A stretch of 64,000 bases of DNA from positions 437,988 through 501,987 of the forward strand of contig JAWRVZ010000322.1 of the NCBI GenBank assembly GCA_037043235.1, in the 5' to 3' direction. Made by a program: the position numbers and the translations under genes. The notes under the pieces were generated by a model. It ran no database searches. It worked only from the letters and a program-made list of their open reading frames with translations, and had not been told where the DNA came from. This DNA is from Rhodeus uyekii (lineage: Eukaryota; Chordata; Actinopteri; Cypriniformes; Acheilognathidae). Below are positions 32,455-41,797 of the stretch, one piece after another (the first letter of the stretch is position 1; each line of letters starts with the position of its first letter).

Positions 32455-33150
32455 CAGGGGTCGGCAACCTTAAATGTTGAAAGAGCCATATTTAACAAAA
32501 AAAAAATAAAAAATATGTCCGGAGCCGCAATCTAAGGTTTATATATGAAGCGATATACAACTTCTTTTCAGAAGGTCGTACCTGTGCATTTACTTCTAAT
32601 AAATCCTAGAAAACATGTATAAAGTATAGTTTGGTCTTAAATCACTCTACTGGGACACGTGAAATTACAATAAAACAATATTAATACAATTTAATCGACA
32701 GAAAAAACATATGCAATATGACTGAATCGTATCTTTGCCTCAGCTCTAGATTGACAATCACAGGCGTCCAATCACAACTGACCTCTGGAAAAAAGGGAAC
32801 TAACCAATGACATTTGATGTTACTATTACAAGAGCAAGCCCCGCCCCACGACTAACAAAAAGAAAAATGCTTGCGCGAGCAAAAACAGCAGTCGAGAGCG
32901 GGTGAATGTTCGCGCGCGCGCAGATTAGATGTCATGCGCGCGCGAGTGATTAAAATGAGTATTTACGCGTGGTAGCTCTGTTTTCCGCTCGCGGATGTAA
33001 TTTACGCGCGCGCAAACATCAGTTCTGCGCTCGTATATTAATGGCACGGTTTTGACGCCATAGTATTTACCGCCATATGGATAGCGGGACCGCTGCTACA
33101 AGTTACGTGCAGGGATGAAAGAGCCGCAGCAGAGGGGTGAAAGAGCACTG
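32455..33150. mobile_element. hAT-type non-autonomous element B
   Basis: It starts CAGGGGTCGGCAACC and ends with an eroded GAAAGAGCACTG, flanked by an exact 8 bp duplication GTATAGCA (32447-32454 and 33151-33158). The core from about 32585 to 32860 is the reverse complement of the core of element A (20260-19960), including GGTCGTACCTGTGCATTTAC and GCAAGCCCCGCCCCA. There is no transposase. The right half is rich in CGCG runs (32870-33010). Confidence 0.87.
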
Positions 33151-33158
33151 GTATAGCA

Positions 33159-33837
33159 GATGGCGATGCAGTTTTTACAGAAAAACTGTGCTCAGCAACA
33201 AAATATATCTTTATGTATTTAATTCATTTACACATTTTTATTTGTGTTTATGTTAAAGGTTTTTAACCTTTCATCTGTTTCTGCATAATTAATGCAATAA
33301 AAAGAAGAGTGGAATCCAGTTAAGGCAAGTGGAGTTGTTAAGGCGATATCAGTTGATGAGGTGTCCTTCCTTTTCAAGCAGGGAAATTGTACACAAAAGT
33401 AAAGAGCTTGAAAAAGAGAAAGAGTGGCAATAATGTTGAAGATGTCGTCCCCTCTCATGTTCTCTAAGAATCTCTGATTCCTTTTGTTTTCTTAATTTTT
33501 TATTACCTTAGAATCAACAGAAGCGAAGCATGAAAACAATGCAACAAAGCCATGTGGAAAGTGTGAATAAACGACAATAGCTTTCTTCAATAGGCAACTC
33601 TCCAGTGTTTGAGAGCATACTGAGGGTGAGTCATTAGCAACAGAGACCCTAATGAAAGATGGTATGTAAAATACAAATGTCGCTGCAGGTGTTTTGAGGT
33701 TCTTTGAATTGCCTACTGCAATTCTTGATGATCTAAAGGGTGCTTTGCTGAACAGCAATGCTAAAGATTCATAGCCAATTAGACCTCATTTATGTCTAGA
33801 GAGAAACGGAGTAAAAGATTAGAATAATACATTTGTA
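33159..33837. other. Unassigned stretch, no gene seen
   Basis: Only short frames without recognisable domains and no clear repeat structure. Confidence 0.4.
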
Positions 33838-34395
33838 ATGCTCGAGGTAGGACTGATGAAGACGAGAACAAGAACTAAACTTCAGGATTCACTTTATTAA
33901 CGCAAACAAAAGGCACTTTAAATGCAAACAAAAACGGCACTAGTTGTGCAAAACTCTAACAGACTACAAACTAAAGACTCAAACATAAATGGCACATCGT
34001 GTGCAAACCTGGAGACGACTCGGAAGGGGACTTTCCACATGAAACAGCGACAGATCCACATAACGTTAACCACGGACAAAGACAAGGGAAAAGCCAAGGG
34101 GTGAAATACACTAGGAAATGACAGTCACCTGGGGAAACACTAATGAGCTAAAAGCTGAAATAGGTGCAGGGAGGAAACAAGAGGCAACACCCACGTGATA
34201 AACCACACCTACTGACAGTGACAATGAAGATTAAACAACCAGGAAGTGACAAAGACCCGACAGCTAGGAAGTGCACACATAACACCACACCCAGGACAAA
34301 ATGGTAACAACATTCAATAAATAGAATACTCCACCCTGGTTTATAGTTCCTTGTTTTTATGTAGTCCTTGTCTTAGTCCTTGTCTTCCTTGTCCT
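33838..34395 (-). other. Possible LTR 3' end on minus strand, unclassified
   Basis: On the minus strand GCGTTAATAAAGTGAATCC is followed by TTCTTGTTCTCGTCTTC, which looks like a poly(A) signal with downstream U5-like sequence. No second copy is in the window and no genes are visible, so the call is tentative. Confidence 0.3.
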
Positions 34396-34727
34396 TGTCC
34401 ATTACAGAGAGGAAAAAGAACAATCACAAGAACATTTTCATTCACCACCCCCGGCTGGTGGAACGACCTCCCTGCCCTCATCCGGAATGCAGATTCCCTA
34501 TCCAAGTTTAAAAGACTACTGAAAACACACCTCTTTCATGAGCACCTAACATGACACACACACCAAAAAAAAAATATTCACCTTTTTCTATTCCCCATAC
34601 TTGTGCTACTTGTGTTCAGAATGTTTGAAACTTTGTATTGTAAGCGCTCTTATGTGTTTTTGTATCCTTTGGACAAATAGCTTTTTGGATAAAAGCGTCT
34701 GCAAATGAGTAAATGTAAATGTAGTCA
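34396..34727 (+). mobile_element. L2-like LINE 3' end
   Basis: The plus-strand frame to 34554 ends with the conserved ORF2 C-terminus (RTFSFTTPGWWNDLPAL, LSKFKRLLKTHLF). It is followed by a short 3' UTR that finishes GATAAAAGCGTCTGCAAATG and AGTAAATGTAAATG. That tail matches the tail of the SINE at 17590-17754. This is a 5'-truncated copy. Confidence 0.82.
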
Positions 34728-35330
34728 GTACTTTTAGAATAAAACCAAATTCTCTCATGGAGCAGATTAAACAGTGATTGGCATCTTTAAAGCTAGATTC
34801 CTTGAACTTTATTGAAAGGAAGCCAGGAAGGTTCCAACAGGGTTAAGTGGTGTTGTTCTCAAATAAACTAAGACCTGAACATGTACAATTCCAATTGTCT
34901 ACATTAATTTGATGTCATTCAATGGTTCAGAGCTCGAACAGAAAGAGGTTATTTTTTACTTGTTGTCTCACTAAGCATTTGAAAACATGCTTACCCCAAT
35001 TCACCAAGCGATGAATTCTGGTCTTTCCTAAATGTGCAATAAACCATAAAGATTATAACACATGAAAATAACTGGTTCTTTTATGATCACTGAATGACTT
35101 TCATCAATTCATTCAAAAACTGATTCATAAGAAAAAAATAGGACCTCTCAAATAGTTTCACCATGGTTGTCTTTTATTCTAGGTTTCAGTCATTGGAATT
35201 AAAAGTAATTTACATTTTGCAGATTATTCAAGTCAACAATCTGCCATGTAGGTAGAAACCATCTGATCAACATAATTCGTTTTTTTTTTTTTTAAATAAA
35301 CTTGACTATTAGGCTCCAGGTTGTCACGGT
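34728..35330. other. Unassigned AT-rich stretch
   Basis: No coding domain or clear repeat. It contains a T-run at about 35279-35294. Confidence 0.4.
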
Positions 35331-35424
35331 TGGTATAGGGAACAAGGCACAACGAAGAAGAAGATTCAGTTTACAGGCTTTATTATCCACAGGCAGGGTA
35401 GCACTCAACTAATATAGAAAATAG
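35331..35424 (-). other. Possible LTR end fragment
   Basis: On the minus strand AATAAAGCCTGTAAACTG precedes GTTCCCTATACCAACCGTGACA, resembling a poly(A) signal and a CA-type LTR end. It is a short fragment with no partner. Confidence 0.3.
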
Positions 35425-35691
35425 TGATGTGACGTTTGACACCGAGGCTTCGAAGCTTCGAAGCAAAAAAACGAAACATCTCACAGTGAAGCACTGTATC
35501 GGAGCTTGATTCGTTTTGCCAGTGACTCCGTGACGTCCGAAGCTTCGTTTTCTCCCTCAACCACGTGACTGCTTCGTAATCTGGTTCAAATGTAGCGCGA
35601 ACCCCTTGCGCAGCTTTTGAGTGTCATGCACTTCGGTAAAACGTTAGTGAACTGAATCGAAACAGAGGATAAGCTCTTTTGTATTTTGAGC

Positions 35692-35757
35692 ATGGAACCA
35701 GCCAAGAAAAGAGGCCGTTCGGAAGTCTGGCAGCATTTTCAGGTTGTAACAAATAAA
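35692..35757 (+). pseudogene. hAT transposase first exon (BED finger start)
   Basis: ATG 35692 gives a basic N-terminus (MEPAKKRGRSEVWQHF) matching the S-x-VW-x-HF opening of BED zinc fingers. It is followed at once by a canonical splice donor (AAA then GTAAGC at 35758). The zinc-binding Cys/His pairs are not present, since they would lie in the deleted part. Confidence 0.65.
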
Positions 35758-35982
35758 GTAAGCTCATTGTTGTTGTTGTTGTTGTTGTTATTATTAATAT
35801 CAAGAATTATATTGTAAAAAAAAATACATAATTATAAGAATTAGGCTAATAGTAATATGAATAAATATTTACACGAAAACTTTTATGCACTTTTGTGTAC
35901 TTTTATGTACTTTACTAATAATTTGTCTTCCCACATCTTCATCATCTTGCCCTGGAATTTGTATGCACTCCTGCCTCCTCAG

Positions 35983-36092
35983 TCCCATGTGAGAGAATAT
36001 ATTCAAAGGCAGGGGAAAGAGTAAATAAAAAAAGAAATAGACTTAGCCCCCGTACTGTTGATCAAGTTCTGTTCCTTAATAAAAATCTTTGA
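35983..36092 (+). pseudogene. hAT transposase last exon (dimerisation domain end)
   Basis: After a splice-acceptor-like CTGCCTCCTCAG the frame reads PCERIYSKAGERVNKKRNRL then TVDQVLFLNKN and a stop at 36090-36092. This is the conserved C-terminal block of the hAT dimerisation domain. The frame is intact here although the middle of the gene has been lost. Confidence 0.75.
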
Positions 36093-36320
36093 TTTCTACA
36101 ATTTCCCACAAAATAAAAACTCCCCAGTTTCTATACACATTAATTTGTCCCATTTATTATTTTTGTTCTGTCTATTGAACTATAATTTCAAGAGTTTTAG
36201 GTTTGTTGTTTGGGACTCTTATTTTGAAACTTACCTGACTAATCAAGGGGGCAGCCAATATTGTTCAGTGTGATCAGTCTTCTCTATCAATAAGCTCCAT
36301 GTGACTGCTGCTCCAGTTTT

Positions 36321-36760
36321 TCTCAAAGTTCATGCCTTCGAAAGCATTGTCAGTAAGTTGTCACTGTGAAACATGTTAATTGAGAACATATTTTCTTTGA
36401 TTTTGTGCTGTTTTCATTTTTTATTGCTAATAATTGTTGTTTTATACACTAATTGCACAACGGTTAACCGCTTTTTAAGCCTTTATGCATGTGTTTATAT
36501 TTTACATTCGATTTACTAAAAGCATCTTATTTCTGTGTTGTTTTTGACAGTTTTACTCTCATTCAATGCATGTTGGAGTAAATATCAGGAGTTTTGGAAA
36601 CTATTACCTGGCTCCAGTCTTTATTTGAAGGGAGTTTGGCTTGCTGCTGAATTGTGTTCACTCACATAGAAACACACAAGGAGAGCAGTACAGTAAAATG
36701 ACATAAACTCAGCTGGCTGAACATCGTGGCGGAAGCATACAGCAGCATTTAGCGAGCATC
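36321..36760 (+). other. BEL/Pao 5' leader, LTR boundary not resolved
   Basis: This stretch leads into the BEL gag start at 36761. It probably contains the end of a 5' LTR, possibly beginning near TGTCACTGTG at 36359, but with no 3' LTR in the window the edges cannot be proven. Confidence 0.4.
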
Positions 36761-38305
36761 ATGGCTGAAAAGTGTACAAAAGACACCACATCAGAGAAGA
36801 TGCAAAGTAAGAGTAATAGAGCATCTCACACATCCTCTAAAGGTTCCATAAGGTCTTCAAAATCCTCAAGATCTTCATTTGGTGTTGCTGCAGCACATGC
36901 TAGAGCAAAGGCAGAGGCTGCACGAGCACGAGCTACTTTTGCAGAGAGAGAAATTGCAATTAAGGTGGACAAAGCCAGACTAGAAGCAAACTTGGAAGCA
37001 TTGCATCTAGAAAAGGAGGCCGCAGCTGCTAACGCAGAAGCAGACATTTTAGAAGCGGCAGCAGATTTTAACGATGAGGAACTGAATGACAGGAAAAGTC
37101 ATTATTCATTAGCACGAAGCGCAGAAAGGCGCATTTGCGATTATGTCAGAGATCAATCTACACATCTTTGTGAAGAGGCCAACTTAGTCACTGACCAGTG
37201 TCAGGATCGCAAATCCGAACCAGACCAAGTAATGGGTCACAACCCATTAACTTCTCAAGCCGAACCAAATATAGTACATGTGAATGGGACCCAGTATGTC
37301 GTACTTGACGGATGTTCTTCATCATCATCTCAGAGAGTGCCAAAAATGCAAAAGACAAAATTCCCAACAAACATAGTGGAGTCAACGGGAAAACCGGTTA
37401 GTAATAATTGGCAGCAACAGCCAAAATATGGTGATGAATTCAGTTCTTTGCCACAACACTCAGAAACTTCAGCTATGCTGGACCTAGTGAAATATCTTGC
37501 ACGTCGTGAGCTGGTAAGCAGTGGTTTAACATGCTTTGATGATTGCCCTGAAAGTTACAGAGCCTGGAGGTCCTCTTTTCTCAACACAGTAAAAGACTTG
37601 AGTTTCACAGCCAGTGAGGAGCTAGATTTGTTGTTAAAGTGGCTCGGCAAAGAATCTTCAGAATATGTGAGACGACTAAGGGCAGTTCACATTGGAAACC
37701 CAGACATAGCCTAGAAAATGTTCTGGAACAGACTTGATGATTATTATAGCTCACCTGAAGTTATAGAAAGTGCACTGTTTAAGAAATTAGACAATTTTCC
37801 TAGGATTTCCAGCAAAGACAACCTCAAATTAAGAGAGCTTGGAGATCTGTTAATGGAGCTGCTCTCAGCCAAAGAAGATGGCTATCTACCAGGCTTAGCC
37901 TATTTAGACACTGCTCGTGGCATCAGACCCATTGTTGAGAAACTGCCATATACCTTACAAGAGAAATGGATTTCTCAAGGCTCAAAGTTTAAAGAAGAGT
38001 TTGGTGTCACTTACCCTCCTTTCTCATTCTTTACTCATTTGCAATCAAGCTAAAACACGCAATGATCCCAGCTTTGCCTTTTCCAGTAGTTGCCGTCCTC
38101 AGTATGAAGGACCCCCTTTGAAACGCACCAACTTCAAGACGCCAGTGCTGGTACATAAAACTGAAATCTCTCAAGGTACATTGCAAGACAAAATTCCAAG
38201 CAAAAATGATCCAGCCAAATACTGTCCCATTCACAATAAACCCCACCCTTTAATGAAATGTCGAGGTTTCAGATTGAAGACAATTGATCAGCTTATCTTA
38301 AAGAT
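36761..38305 (+). pseudogene. BEL/Pao gag with amber stop and frameshifts
   Basis: The first 317 codons (to 37714) show a Ser-rich start, then an Ala/Glu/Arg-rich coiled-coil segment at about residues 45-115 (ARAKAEAARARATFAEREIA and following), and a C-terminal capsid-like region. TAG at 37712-37714 is followed in the same frame by MFWNRLDDYYSSPEVIESAL, which continues the protein. Near 38040 the frame moves by one for about 260 bp (KYCPIHNKPHPLMKCRGF) and then returns. Gag forms the particle and packages RNA. The N-terminal helix is not a host protein: its context is fully retroelement. Confidence 0.85.
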
Positions 38306-41300
38306 CAAGGGATTTGCTTCAAGTGCTGTTCATCAACATCACATTTTGCCCGCGATTGCAAAGCCTCCCTAAAGTGCGATGAGTGCAACAGTGACAGCCA
38401 TAACTCAGCTCTGCATCCTGGTCCACCCTCATGGGCACTCAGAACTCGAAGTCCTCCATTACAGCATGGCGGGGAGGATGCAGGAGAAATTCCTGTAACA
38501 CAAGATGTGAGCTCTCTTTGCACCGAAGTTTGTCATGGCCTTTCCACAAAGTCTTGCTCCAAAATATGTCTCGTAAAAGTGTTTCCTGAAGGGCATCCTG
38601 ACAATGCAGTAAAGATGTATGCTATGCTCGATGATCAGAGCAACAGATCTCTGGCCAGGTCAAAGTTCTTTGACTTATTTAACATTAATAGCAAGGCATC
38701 TCCTTACAGCTTAAAGACATGTGCTGGATTGATTGAGTGCTCTGGAAGAAAAGTGAATGGCTTTCGGATCGAAGCAGCAAATGGTGGAATTAATCTTCCA
38801 CTGCCAACATTAATTGAATGTGATGAAATACCCAACAACCGGGATGAAATTCCAACACCTGAAGCTGCTCTTCATCACCCTCACCTCAAAAATGTTTCAT
38901 CTGAAATTCCAGCTCTGGACCCTGAAGCCCACATTCTCTTGCTGCTTGGGCGTGACATACTCAGAGTTCATAAGGTGAGAAAACAAATTAACGGCCCACA
39001 CAACACACCCTTTGGCCAAAAACTAGACCTAGGATGGGTTCTGGTCGGTGAAGTATGCCTTGGAGATGTGCACAAGCCCAGTGTTTCCAGTTTCAAAACA
39101 AATATCTTAGAAAATGGAAGACCCTCACTGTTTATTCCTTGTACCAGTCACGTACACATTAAAGAAAAGATCACCAGCAACTTAACAACTGTGTATACAG
39201 CTCATGGCTGTGGAACCCACTGGGATATGGGCAAAGACAATCTAGGCCAAACTCTATTTAAAAGTACAGAGAACGATAGCAAGCCCGCATCCTCCATCGA
39301 AGATGAAATCTTTCTAAAGATTATGGAGAAAGAGGTTTACCAGGATAATTCCAACAGTTGGGTAGCACCTCTGCCCTTTAAGTCCCCACGGCCAGTTCTT
39401 CCAAATAACAGAGATCAAGCTTTAAGCCGCCTCTCTTCATTGCGGCGCACTCTAGAACGTAAGCCAGATATGAAAGAACAGTTTGTAGCCTTCATGCAGA
39501 AACTATTCGACAGTGGCCATGCAGAAGTTGCAGCTCCACTACCAAATGGAAGAGAGTGCTGGTATTTGCCACTGTTTGGAGTCTATCATCCCAAAAAGCC
39601 TGATCAGATCAGGGTGGTATTTGACTCCAGCGCACAGCAAGAAGGTATTTCTCTCAATAATGTACTCCTCACTGGACCAGACCTTAATAACAGCCTTATT
39701 GGCATCCTGATGCGTTTCAGGAAAGATTGTGTAGCAGTGATGGCAGACATACAACAGATGTTTCACTGTTTTGTTGTGAGAGAAGACCACAGAGACTACC
39801 TGCGCTTCCTATGGCATCGAGATAATGATCTCAAAAAGGACATTATTGAATACAGGATGAAAGTCCATGTGTTTGGCAACAGCCCTTCCCCAGCGGTAGC
39901 AATTTACTGCTTAAAGCGAACAGCAAAGAAGGGTGTGCAACAATATGGTCCAGACACCAGACGGTTTGTGGAACATGAGTTCTATATGGATGATGCGCTA
40001 ACGTCCTTGCCAACTGAAGAGGAAGCGATAGACTTGCTAAAGAGAACACAAGCATCCCTCTCTGAATCAAACCTGCGGTTGCATAAGATTATATCCAACA
40101 GTGTAAAGGTACTCCAAGCATTTCCAACAGAGGATCACGCAAAAGACATTAAAGACCTTGATCTCAGCGGAACAACCATGCCTACACAACGCAGCCTTGG
40201 TCTGAATAGGGAAACTGCGACTGACACATTTACTTTCAAAGTTTCAGTGAGCGACAAGCCATTCACACGCCGTGGCGTCCTATCCATAATCAATAGTCTC
40301 TTTGACCCTCTTGGTTTTGTGGCTCCTGTCACTATACAGGGCAGGTTTCTTCTCAGAGAGCTATCTATCGATGGAACAGACTGGGATGCACCACTTCCAC
40401 AAGAGATGCGTGGTGAGTGGGAATCGTGGAGAGATTCTTTAAAAGACTTGCAACACCTTCACATTTCTCGTCCTTACACACCCAACTCTCTTTCAAAGGC
40501 AAATCGCAAAGAAATCTGTGTTTTCTCAGATGCATCAATGAAAGCTATTGGAGCTGTAGCATATCTCAGAACAGTAAACGGAGATGGACAGATCAGCATT
40601 GGCTTCATCTTAGGAAAAGCAAAACTGACACCGAAAAACCAACCTACCATTCCCAGATTAGAGCTTTCTGCAGCAGTCTTGGCAGTGGAGGTAGCAGAAC
40701 TCATTGTTCAGGAGATTGACTTCAAACCAGATGCGATTACCTTCTATTGTGATAGCAAAATTGTACTTGGCTACATCTACAACGAAAGTAAACGTTTCTA
40801 TGTCTATGTCCACAACAGGGTGCAGAGAATCAGACAATTTTCCGAACCAAAGCAGTGGCGATACGTACCCACAGAGTACAACCCCTCGGACATTGCTTCT
40901 AGGTCTATCCATGCATCTCAGCTCATGAAATCTAATTGGCTCACAGGTCCAGCATTTCTGCGTAAGCCGCATGGAGATGACTTCATTTTGACGGACAACT
41001 TTGCACTTGTGGACCCAGATTCAGATGCAGAAATCAGATCAACTGTGTCAACTTGCACAACAGAAATAAAGGACAAACAACTCACCTCTGACAGGTTTCA
41101 GAGATTTTCCTCTTGGAAATCCCTACAAAGAGCCATCGCATCGCTGATCCATGTTGCTTGTTCTTTTAAATCCACAAATGAGTCCAAAACATGCAGCAGT
41201 TGGCACCTGTGTTCACGTCCACAAACTGTAAGTGAGCTGTTAAAAGCTAAGAATGTGATAATCCGCTGTGTGCAAAGGGAATCGTTCAACAAAGACATTG

Positions 41301-41756
41301 AAACACTCTCTAAGGGAGGAAATATAAGCAACAAAGTTCCACTCTCAAATCTGAATCCTTTCTTAGATGAGGACGGTCTACTCAGAGTCGGAGGCAGATT
41401 AAAATTGGCAGATCTAAGCTATCCAGAAAAGAACCCAGTCATCTTACCTGGAAAGCATCATGTTTCTGCGTTACTCATCCGCCACTATCATGAACGTGTG
41501 GAACACCAAGGCCGCATGATCACAGATGGGGCCATTCGTGCAGCTGGATTATGGCTCATTGGAGGCAAGAGATGCATAAGTAGTATTCTTCATGCATGTG
41601 TTACCAGTCGAAAACTACGAGGTAAACTAGAAATGCAGAAAATGTCAGACTTGCCACCAGAACGACTAAGTGTGTCTCCGCCCTTCACTTACACTGGTTT
41701 AGATGTCTTTGGCCCTTGGACAGTGGTAGCTAGCAGAACAAGAGGAGGTCAGGCTC
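36761..41756 (+). mobile_element. BEL/Pao LTR retrotransposon, 3'-truncated by LINE
   Basis: Gag, two zinc knuckles, protease, RT, RNase H and the start of integrase occur in BEL/Pao order, essentially in one frame from 36761 to 41756. One TAG (37712-37714) and two compensating frameshifts (about 38040 and 38300) interrupt gag. At about 41757 the integrase runs into a LINE, and I find no integrase continuation or 3' LTR beyond it. Confidence 0.92.
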
Positions 41757-41797
41757 ACATAAAGAAACAACAAAATAAAGCAGAAATAAGATCATAG
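38306..41797 (+). CDS. BEL/Pao pol: protease, RT, RNase H, truncated integrase
   Basis: The frame opens upstream of ATG 38507 with zinc knuckles (CFKCCSSTSHFARDC, then CDEC-H). Protease: YAMLDDQSNRSLARSKFF and LLLGRDIL. RT: RVVFDSSAQQEGISLNNVLL, ADIQQMFHCF and the catalytic YMDD at 39983-39994. RNase H: CVFSDASMKAIGAVAY, RLELSAAVLA and FYCDSKIVLGYI. Integrase: the HH zinc-finger half (RHYHERVEHQGR) is followed by a degraded CC half (ACVTSRKLRG, with one Cys), then the core opens (TGLDVFGPW, first Asp). The last 14 or so codons are LINE sequence, so the integrase core is lost. RT and RNase H look intact. Confidence 0.92.
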   Translation, partial: QGICFKCCSSTSHFARDCKASLKCDECNSDSHNSALHPGPPSWALRTRSPPLQHGGEDAGEIPVTQDVSSLCTEVCHGLSTKSCSKICLVKVFPEGHPDNAVKMYAMLDDQSNRSLARSKFFDLFNINSKASPYSLKTCAGLIECSGRKVNGFRIEAANGGINLPLPTLIECDEIPNNRDEIPTPEAALHHPHLKNVSSEIPALDPEAHILLLLGRDILRVHKVRKQINGPHNTPFGQKLDLGWVLVGEVCLGDVHKPSVSSFKTNILENGRPSLFIPCTSHVHIKEKITSNLTTVYTAHGCGTHWDMGKDNLGQTLFKSTENDSKPASSIEDEIFLKIMEKEVYQDNSNSWVAPLPFKSPRPVLPNNRDQALSRLSSLRRTLERKPDMKEQFVAFMQKLFDSGHAEVAAPLPNGRECWYLPLFGVYHPKKPDQIRVVFDSSAQQEGISLNNVLLTGPDLNNSLIGILMRFRKDCVAVMADIQQMFHCFVVREDHRDYLRFLWHRDNDLKKDIIEYRMKVHVFGNSPSPAVAIYCLKRTAKKGVQQYGPDTRRFVEHEFYMDDALTSLPTEEEAIDLLKRTQASLSESNLRLHKIISNSVKVLQAFPTEDHAKDIKDLDLSGTTMPTQRSLGLNRETATDTFTFKVSVSDKPFTRRGVLSIINSLFDPLGFVAPVTIQGRFLLRELSIDGTDWDAPLPQEMRGEWESWRDSLKDLQHLHISRPYTPNSLSKANRKEICVFSDASMKAIGAVAYLRTVNGDGQISIGFILGKAKLTPKNQPTIPRLELSAAVLAVEVAELIVQEIDFKPDAITFYCDSKIVLGYIYNESKRFYVYVHNRVQRIRQFSEPKQWRYVPTEYNPSDIASRSIHASQLMKSNWLTGPAFLRKPHGDDFILTDNFALVDPDSDAEIRSTVSTCTTEIKDKQLTSDRFQRFSSWKSLQRAIASLIHVACSFKSTNESKTCSSWHLCSRPQTVSELLKAKNVIIRCVQRESFNKDIETLSKGGNISNKVPLSNLNPFLDEDGLLRVGGRLKLADLSYPEKNPVILPGKHHVSALLIRHYHERVEHQGRMITDGAIRAAGLWLIGGKRCISSILHACVTSRKLRGKLEMQKMSDLPPERLSVSPPFTYTGLDVFGPWTVVASRTRGGQAHIKKQQNKAEIRS

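Larger units (their letters stand above)
35425..36320 (+). mobile_element. hAT element with BED-finger first exon, internally deleted
   Basis: A short first coding exon (35692-35757) and a last coding exon (35983-36092) of a hAT transposase are separated by only about 225 bp, so the catalytic body is gone. The upstream region has GAGGCTTCGAAGCTTCGAAG, a palindromic sub-terminal motif. Outer ends and an 8 bp duplication are not clear, so the limits are approximate. Confidence 0.7.

Noticed and set aside
36890..37110. Ala/Glu/Arg-rich helical protein as a host coiled-coil gene
   Set aside because: It is the N-terminal part of BEL/Pao gag, in phase with knuckles and pol downstream.
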